Below the pieces are notes generated by a model, which saw only the letters and a list, made by a program, of their open reading frames with translations, was not told the DNA's origin and did no database searches. The translations under genes and the position numbers were made by a program. Shown one piece after another: positions 45,901 to 54,900 of a stretch of 64,000 nucleotides of DNA. Each line of letters begins with the position of its first letter. Position 1 is the first letter of the stretch. This DNA comes from Pycnopodia helianthoides. Its lineage: Eukaryota > Echinodermata > Asteroidea > Forcipulatida > Asteriidae. The stretch covers positions 12,368,931 to 12,432,930 of the forward strand of contig CM063243.1 of assembly GCA_032158295.1 (NCBI GenBank). The letters are read 5' to 3'.

Positions 45901-48900
45901 TTTGCCATTAGCCCCCGATGCCACAAGCTCCAAGAGCATCTTCACTGAGGTCAAAGGAAGATCTATCATTGGCCAATAGATGTGAGTGGCGCGTATTGTT
46001 TGACCTCAGTCATGAAATCATTAAAGTTCCCAAATTTGTTCCTAAAGGGAGACCGCCAACATTAGGGCTAGTTAGCTCAGTTCGTAAAACGCAGACACAT
46101 TAATCCAGAGTTCGCAGGTTTAAGTCCATCGAAAATAGCTAGCAACCATCTTGAAAAATAGCCCGGCCGGTTGTCATGAAAAACATGTCCGGCACCCGTT
46201 TTTTTGAAAAAAAAAACCCCAAAACTCCTTCCCTTTTTCAAAAAGGCAGGACGCGAAACATGTTTTAAAAAATGTATTTTGCCTAAGGGTTTTAATAATG
46301 CATGAGAGACACTTGGATGCACTGCCTAAAATATTCCTGGTTAAAGTTTCTTTGGGGGGGGGAGGGGGTTGCTGTACCTGCCCAGATTCTCTGGAAGGTA
46401 AAGGCGAAAGGCTTATAATCCACTGGCCTGTCGCAGTTGAAGGATTCAAAGATGACCATGTGGCCGTGCTTGGTCAGGAACTCCGAGAGCACTTGACTGA
46501 ACCTTGATATCTCTTGTCGGGTCACACCGATCGGGAAGTGGGCGAACTGTTTCTGGTGACTGATGTCCCGGCACACAATGTCTACAGGGGGATACAAAAT
46601 AAGGCTTTTGTAGTGTACAGTACCCTTCTTCTTCTTAAAATTAATGATAACAATAACGCGTAGTTCTTATACAGCGCTTTATCACACCTAAACAAATAAC
46701 AAAAATTGACATTGCAGTAGAAAGTTGGATGCAAGCGCATTGCAGAACTTCAACCATTTAGAAGTTTGGCTGCCACTGGCATAACAGAGAGCTTCCACCA
46801 GAGTGTTTTTTTACAAGGTGGGCATCTAAAATGGCGTCCAGACAGAAGTATTTTTTTATAAATCGACATCAACTTCAGACACCCTCATTCCAAGTTCAGT
46901 TAAAAACTGCCCAGACAGAACTCGACTCACCGACAACACTGTCTTTGGCCTCTTGATCTTGTTCGAGAGCGTTGAGCATGAATTTACACCACACAAACAA
47001 CGCATGAACCTTCCTGGGCGCTCTTGAACAGCTCTGGAAACATTTCAGATCACCCAACACAGTCTGGGCCATGCTTTTATTGGCCACTGCAAAGAAAAAC
47101 AAAGTTAACCTCATGACTTTTGAGTTTTGGTTTTGTGCACACACACATCTGGGGCCCAATTGCATAGAGCACTACGTCACTAAGCACACAACAATTTCGT
47201 TTTACATACAAAGATTCATAGAGGAAGGACCAGGGCCCAATTTTAACTAAAGCACAAAACAATTTTGCTTACCAGAATAAGGTTACCAGCCCAAATAACA
47301 TGTCAAACGTACCATCTGTGACTGGTTTCCTGCTTATTTTTGCTGTGCAGAAAGTTGTCAAGCAGCATTTGTCTGCTGAAGCAGCTTAATGAAATAGGGT
47401 CCAGGCTCTTAAAAAAGGTTACAGAGCACTGTGAACAAAGTGCTGGGCACTGTGGTGCAATTTGCGGCCAATATGTTCCATATGCATCGGTACATTTATT
47501 TGGCCACTCCCTTTCTCTCACTGGTATCTTAATTGTGCATGGCCGTCGTGGCCGCCGTGCAATTCGAAGCCTGGATGACATGTACACAGCTAGTTCAGTG
47601 CACAGTTGTGATTCCCTCGCAAAAAAACTCATGCAGTTGTATGGTTTCAAATGGCTGGTCAACCTCCTTGGAAGAGCAGGAGGGTGTTGTTTTTTTCTTC
47701 TCCACCAGATTCAAGCACATTTTTGAACTTACTGAACTTGATCCTGCAGCTAGTCGTCTCCTCTGGGTCCACGACCTTCATCTATTGCATCGGCAAGGCA
47801 GCGCATGTGTGTCTTAGTGGCGGGGTCTTGCATTGCATGGATGATTTTTACTGCAACAAGAAAAAAAAAGAAAAAATGAAAAGACAAATAAACAGGTAAT
47901 ATCGCTCTTTCAGTCTTATAAGACTTCAGGTTTTTTTTGGGGGGGGAATCAGGGGCAACGGGGTGGACACTCCCCAATTCCAAAGTGACACGTACTGTTT
48001 GTGGAATATCGCTAACTTTTTATTAGGAGTTAAGCTCTCTGTTTTGCTCCATTTTGAACCAAAGTCAAAATCGGGTAGTATGGCAACGGCAGGGGGATGG
48101 GTCTGTGAAAATGTTGCCATAAAGTTTAGCTAATATTTCAGTGGAAAAACCCTAGTACAGTTTCTCAAAGCTAACAAAATATTACATGTATATATTTTTG
48201 TCTAACACATTTCTACCCCTACCTTTGAAAGGAGCATAATTGTCTTGAGCGGCATTTGAGTCAACCAGGTCAACCCTGCTCATCTCGGCCTGGGAAGTCA
48301 GCTGAGCCTCTGGTCCTGTAGAAGAGTACAACATAATGGTTTTACTTTCCTTTTATGGAGTGTCATGGCCGTGTGGTCGGTGCATCAGACTCGAGGGCCC
48401 TCATCATAAGGGTTGCAAGCTTGAAGTCTCCAGGGGACACGACACTTGTTTCCTTTGGGGCAAGGCACTTTAAGTTCTTCGCAATATCTCTTCCAGTATG
48501 ATGAGACATTTAACGTTTAAGCCCTCATGTGCTACAAATACAGTTATAAAAATCTTTAAAATACATTTAGACGTATTACACAAGAGTTAAAAATGGTCAA
48601 ATGCATTAACCCCTGACTCCCTAGGCATTTTTGCCCACAGGTGACCTCAAGCCTCCAATATCCTCCCCTACATACGTCACTCCACACCAAATCAGTTGGA
48701 CTTGGATAAGAGTGGAATGACCGACCCAATGATAAATAATTGTTATTTATGCTCTAGGCCCTCTGAACCCGCCATTTTGACAAAGCGGATGTAAAAGGAT
48801 TTGAGAAGGTAATGGTTCAGGAAATACAGAGGAATGGAGGGGAGACACAGGAGGTAAAAAAAATGGAGAAACCGTCAACGGTTAATTAAATAATAAGATA

Positions 48901-51900
48901 TCTTACCGAGCCACTGTTTGTAGATGGCTTCCGCTAATGCACCAGCGTCCAGTTTGGTATAACTACTTAGACTGATGGAGGGCTTGAAAGACGGCAAACT
49001 TGCACCTTCAATACTAACCAACGCAACTTTCAGATCGGGTCGTTCTCGAGAAAGAGTAGCTGGTACGTAAAGAGAAGAAAAAAAACAAAATTAGTAAAAA
49101 ATAAAAATGTTTAATAAAAATGAAATATTAACAAGCTAACCAGGAGTGTGCTTTGGGGTGTTTTGAATAACAAACAATAACAATCTTCGGTTACAGGTTT
49201 AGGTCTCCACTTGGCCTTGGGGATAAAAACCCATAAACTCATTTAAAAAAGTATAGTATAATCCTCGTATCAACGCAAGAGATTTTTGACCACGTGTTCC
49301 GTCACAATTTTACTGCGTTTGAGAAAAAGAGAAAAAATACAAATCCTTCAACAAAATGAGGTGCTCAGGATTTACAAAAATTAATAAAATGAACCATTTA
49401 AAGGAACGTTACAGAATTGGTTTTTGCTAACAAAACAGTTGCTGGCAGTGTAAGCACTTTATGTAATCCACCATATACATAAACTGACAAACCTGTAGAA
49501 GTTTGAGATCGATCGGCCATCTGGGTCACGAGAAAATAGTGAAAAACCGATTACACATTTTGCATGAAATCATATAGATTCAACAAATGAATAAAACGCT
49601 CACTGAGCGATAAACTCCAATCGGAAAATTAGTTTATTCATTTCTCATCAAATATGACATTTCAGACAGAAATATTTCAAGGGATGTTTTCTACTATCAT
49701 CATCATTAGACCGTGTAAGTTTTGTGTAAATCTGTGATCAAAAGTATAATTTACAAGTTTTTTTCTTACCAATTCTGTAATGTTCCTTTAAAGGTAGGGT
49801 CTGTCTTCGGTTTAATGAGTCCCCCCCCCCCCCAAAAAAAAAAATGTGTAATTTCTGTCCAAAAGCTTACTTGATATAAAGAAGGTAAATGGTGGTAAGC
49901 ATCCTGTATAAGTATTTTGTCCGAAAAGCCCCCATTAAGAAATTTAAAAAAAACATTTGAATCTGAGAAACGACTCATGCATATTACTCGTTTGTCAGAC
50001 CACTGCAGTTTGGTGTCTATTCGCGAATGCTGCGGCCCAGAGATGTGGCTGGTACCTGCTGTCACATCACTAAGCATGGATGGATTTGACGTTCGCATGA
50101 CAATACCGTGACAGTTTTTTTTGCTCGTTTTCTCAACAAAATGACACTGTGTTCAGCTAGCCGCTTCACATGTGACTTTAATTGTGTCTTTCTTGATTTT
50201 ACCAATCAATCAGCAACAGGTTGACAAAAAACCAATCTATGACCCTTCCTTTAATAATCACTACAAGGCAGAGGATGTGTTAACATGAGTGCACAGCCAC
50301 AATCATAGGTAAACTTTTTGTTACAAAGACACCAAATGAACAACACATAAATATTGAGTAACTCTTGGTAGATCTTGTTTTCGACAAACTCAAGTACTTT
50401 CTATTCTTCATTCACATACTGCTGGTTAGTCAATTTACAAAAAACATTGAAATAACTGTTACATCACTGGTTTCCAAAGTGTTGTTCATAACATGGACAC
50501 GAAAAAAATGTGTACCCATGATTGTGACTGCGCACATGAACATTTTTCAAGGACACCGACTTGGAGAACTTGTAACCACATTTTTGTTTTGCCCGAGTGT
50601 ATGTGTGTGCAGGCGTTTGAAGTGGCCGTCCGTGCTCAGAATGTTCGGTGTTGGGCGAGTTCTACTAGATCACACGTTGACCCACTCGGAAGGCTCATTT
50701 TATTGTGTGCACAATGTCTGCACTCAGGGTGACACACTTTGTTGGCCGGGGACAACAATGTAATAGAATAAAATGCGATCCCTTGTGTCAGACCTTCCTT
50801 CCTTTGCATGTCATGAGCTTACGGCAAGGGCGACGGACGAGTCACCTCAAACAAAGGAAAGTTTTCTCCAAACAAAAAAAAACAGTTCCAAAGATCATTC
50901 TGTATGTTGTTTTTACTTTGTTTGGTCTTGGTTTTCGTTTGACAACAATTTTCAACAGATTTTTCACCAAAAATTACACAATAGATGTTGTGGTAAAATT
51001 AGGAAGACTGTGGCATCGTCCATCAGTTAAGATTTAGTATTGATCCGTTGAGCGTACAGCTGTCAGAGGAAATTGTTGTTAATATGCAATACTTACATAC
51101 AATACATCAATTCAACAAACTGTTTGACTCACTTCCAATTTTGTCGTGGGCTGCAGGATTTTTTGAAATGACATCGTTGAACCTTTCACTGACAATTAAG
51201 ACCACTCCGATATCCTCCGATCCAGTGGAGATTAATTCCGCGATGTGATTCGCTACATCTGTACCTACAGTGCACAAATTCCAAAACAGTTCTCATTTCA
51301 AAAGGTACTCAACTGAAAGACAAAGTGAGCACAACTGGGAAAGCAAAAAGGAAGGAGGCGAGACCTAAGGCCGTATCTGAACTGGCCACTGTTGCTACGG
51401 GTGTTGCAAAGGGTATATAGTTTTTGAGGCATTGCATGGCGAGGTATCAATTATATTTGGTTTGCGGTAATACCATGTGTATAATTATCTACTTTGCTGT
51501 GTAGATTTTGTTCTTAAGAGAACTTGTCTTGCTATTTGTTCTACTACCGCAGAGTAGATTTTCGGAATTCGGGAGACTTCTCAGTTCTGAAAAGAACTGT
51601 CCCGCTTATTAACTACTACCTGGACTACTACTTTAGCTGTATGGATTGGGGGGGGACTTCTCGTAATTAACTGCACTGCACGGAGAGAGTTCTTTTTGGT
51701 CTCAATGTTTCGACTAGCTTGATCTAGTCATCGTCAGGAGACTAAAGAAAGTGAGACATGTTGGTCTATGTTGCTAAGGGTGTTGCAAAGAACGTACTAT
51801 ACACGTGTACTTCAATGCATGATGATGGGGAAATCTAGCCGTTGCTGCAGCCGCCAATTCGGACACGGCGTTAGTTATCTTCTTGGATCCTCAAAATGGT

Positions 51901-54900
51901 AGAGGATAGAAGTGGGCAGCATGGGGCACCTTGGAGCCCAATTCTAGCTCAACCATCACAACAAGCAATGGTCAAGGAGCCGAGAGAGAAGTGGAAAATA
52001 ATTGCCAGCTTTCTGTTTTCGCTTTTTAAAAATTATCTCTTTTTCATTGAGAATAGCTTGGCACAAAACACTCATAGCAGTTCTGTCTTTGATATTTGTA
52101 AATTGTTTTTTGGTAAAGAGTACATTTATAATCCTCTACATGTAAGTTTTCAAAAACGGGCGATTCACAATGCAGTGCGCCCTCTACGGTTTACCATGAA
52201 GAGGTCAGTTCCCTGGTCCCCTCTCATTAATCTTTGATCTTGTGATACGTCTAACTCTATGCAGTTTAGGGTGACAGTGTAAAAACATTATTCGTTTGAA
52301 ATGGAATCGCGTCAAATACTTGCATTTTTACACGCACGTACTAAGTGTCCTACAAGCGCCATACAAGCGCTCAGAATTTTTAAACAAGCATGCACGCAAA
52401 GTAGTCCCTTTTTTTAGTCAATCAGTGTTTTTTTTCAGTACATCCCTACCAGGGGTTAGTGACGAGAGGTATCGATACGGCGCGCTGCCCATGGTGGCGA
52501 GGCTGATTTTCCCCCAAAGCAGTCAACGAAAAACAATCACACTCACAAGTCAGCGGCACATGGGCAGTTTGGGACGCTTATATGGCCGACATGAATAGGA
52601 AAAATATCACAAGCCACAAAAAAAAAAAAGCCATCTTAAACCGTTAAAACTTGTCAACCTTTTCCTGTGATGCACTGCAAAAAAAATGATCTCTCCCGCG
52701 CAAACTGTCGAGAGTGCACTCAATTGCAAATCGCACTATACAGAGACCCCTTGCATTGGCTGCCATCGCTGAGGTCAAACAATGGAAACGCGACCTCAGT
52801 GATGGCGCTGTTCGGGCTTTGAGATGTCATATGTCTATTGACACCCCGTACAACACACCTGAGAGTACCTAATATCATGACCTTTTGGCGCATTTTGTGG
52901 TGTTTGGCAGGGATAGGGTTAATAGCTGTTTGAGCAGTACCCTACAGTTAATTAGACGAAAAAGTGGAAGCATACCTGGTTTGAAATAGCGTCGGTAACC
53001 AACATCCTCTCCTAGTTTGAGATGCTCTTCGAGTATAACTGCTAGGGGCCGGATGACATTGTTTATATCTTCCCCAGCATGAATGATTTCAACTACAATT
53101 TTGAAACAAAAAATTTATAGACATTTTATTTTAGAGATTACTTATAATCATTCACATGAGAAATTGGTAAATAAGATCATGCCAGGCCTGAAATTACACA
53201 GAGGCCCCGGAGGCCATGGCTTCTGTTGCCCCTGGTCTTGGCCTTGGTGCCCATTCAAAAGTTTCCCATAGCCTTTAGGAATTTCCAAAGGAAGTACCCT
53301 TTGCAAAATGAGAATGGCCTTGCCCTCTCAAAGATAAAATCCTAAGCCAATGCATCGCATATAACATGTATAATGAGTGCACAAGAACACAGAACACCAC
53401 CTCTTTCCTTCCATGGCACTATAGGCCTAAACCTAGTCCAAGTACCTAGGAACCAACATTTGCCAGATAACCAGTGTTCAAGTCAAGTGCTTTTCACCCG
53501 AGTACCAAAAAAGTGCAATGATGAGTATGAGAACAAGTATTCAAAATGACAAGTAATAAACCACAAGCGAAACTGACTGGGTAGAAAGAAAAAGGATTAA
53601 AGAAGGATTTGAACCAACGCCCTCCAGATTAACGTGCCAGAGCGGTCTCCCTATTTGGTCAATATCTTTGTTCATGGGTGCCAGTCAGAAGCCCATACAG
53701 TAGCTAACTGCATGTAGCCAGGGATCACACCCAAGTTTTAAATGTACATGTCATTTACGTAAAAACTGATCATCTTTTTTGTTTAAGATGTCAAAGAGAT
53801 TGCAACGAAACAAGTGAATTCAAAAAAGTGATCCAGAACTGGTCGAATGACTGTATTTTATTGGACAGAACAGAATTCAAGGTAAAAATGTTAATTATGA
53901 TGGCACTTTTGACAGACATGGTCAGCAAAAATTTGGCATGTCGGAAAAATAGCAAATTTTTCAAAAGAAATTTCTGCAACATTTCAGATGTGTTTTTTTA
54001 ATCAGATTGGTGGAAGGTTCTTGGTTACCGATTCACCGTATAAAAGTCATCTAATAGATAGAATACATCTTGGGACCGCAAAAAGTGAATTTTCCGGTAC
54101 CGCGGTATTAAGAGACCCGTAATAGTATGAGACTACGATTGACCCTGCTGATGATATCCTTGTTCCGCCCCAACTTGCGAATTGCCTGGGATTGCAGTAA
54201 CTGGCTAGCTGTCATTTGCTAAGTACCCACGATACCGTACACACAGGGTTTGAGAATAGTTAGTTGGCGTCTGTTGGCCAGTGTACCAACTGTAAACCAA
54301 AGGGCCTTTTCCAAACCTCGTCTTGGGCTCCGTCTCCAGCTCCACCATAAATTTTGACACGGGCCGAGGCCAACGTTTGAAGAAGAAAAATATTGATTTA
54401 GGCCTTTCATTTATTGTGCAACACAGCAGCCAATGTTACGGTTATCACTTTCATGTGGAGATTTATCCTGTATAGCTGCATGGGAGATCCCAACCAGAGT
54501 TTTGGCACCCAACTTAACACTCAAGTTGGGACCAGTCCCGACTACAGTTGGGGCGATTGTCAAGTTGGATGGGACGGAACACCCTGATTAGAGGTGGCGG
54601 TACAGTCGTTTGACCAGTTTCGGAATATTGACCAGTTAACTTCGACTTTGCAATATAAAAATCCACATAATTAAATTACTAATACTACACACATTACTAA
54701 TTTCATGTGAATAATAATATCCACTAAACCAGCAAACCCAAAAATAAGATCCCAAACATCATTGACAAATAAATTATGGCAGTTTTTCTGAAGTTAGTCT
54801 GTGATAAATGATCATTATTAAATGTTGGTTGACACAAGTTTAAACACCAGAGCGAATCACATATTTGTAAAATGCTAAAAATGTGTAGACAAATTTTACA

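Noticed and set aside
47303..47899. Overlapping open frames of 82-128 codons on both strands
   Set aside because: They lie over repeat D copies and antisense to exon 6, with no domain signal.
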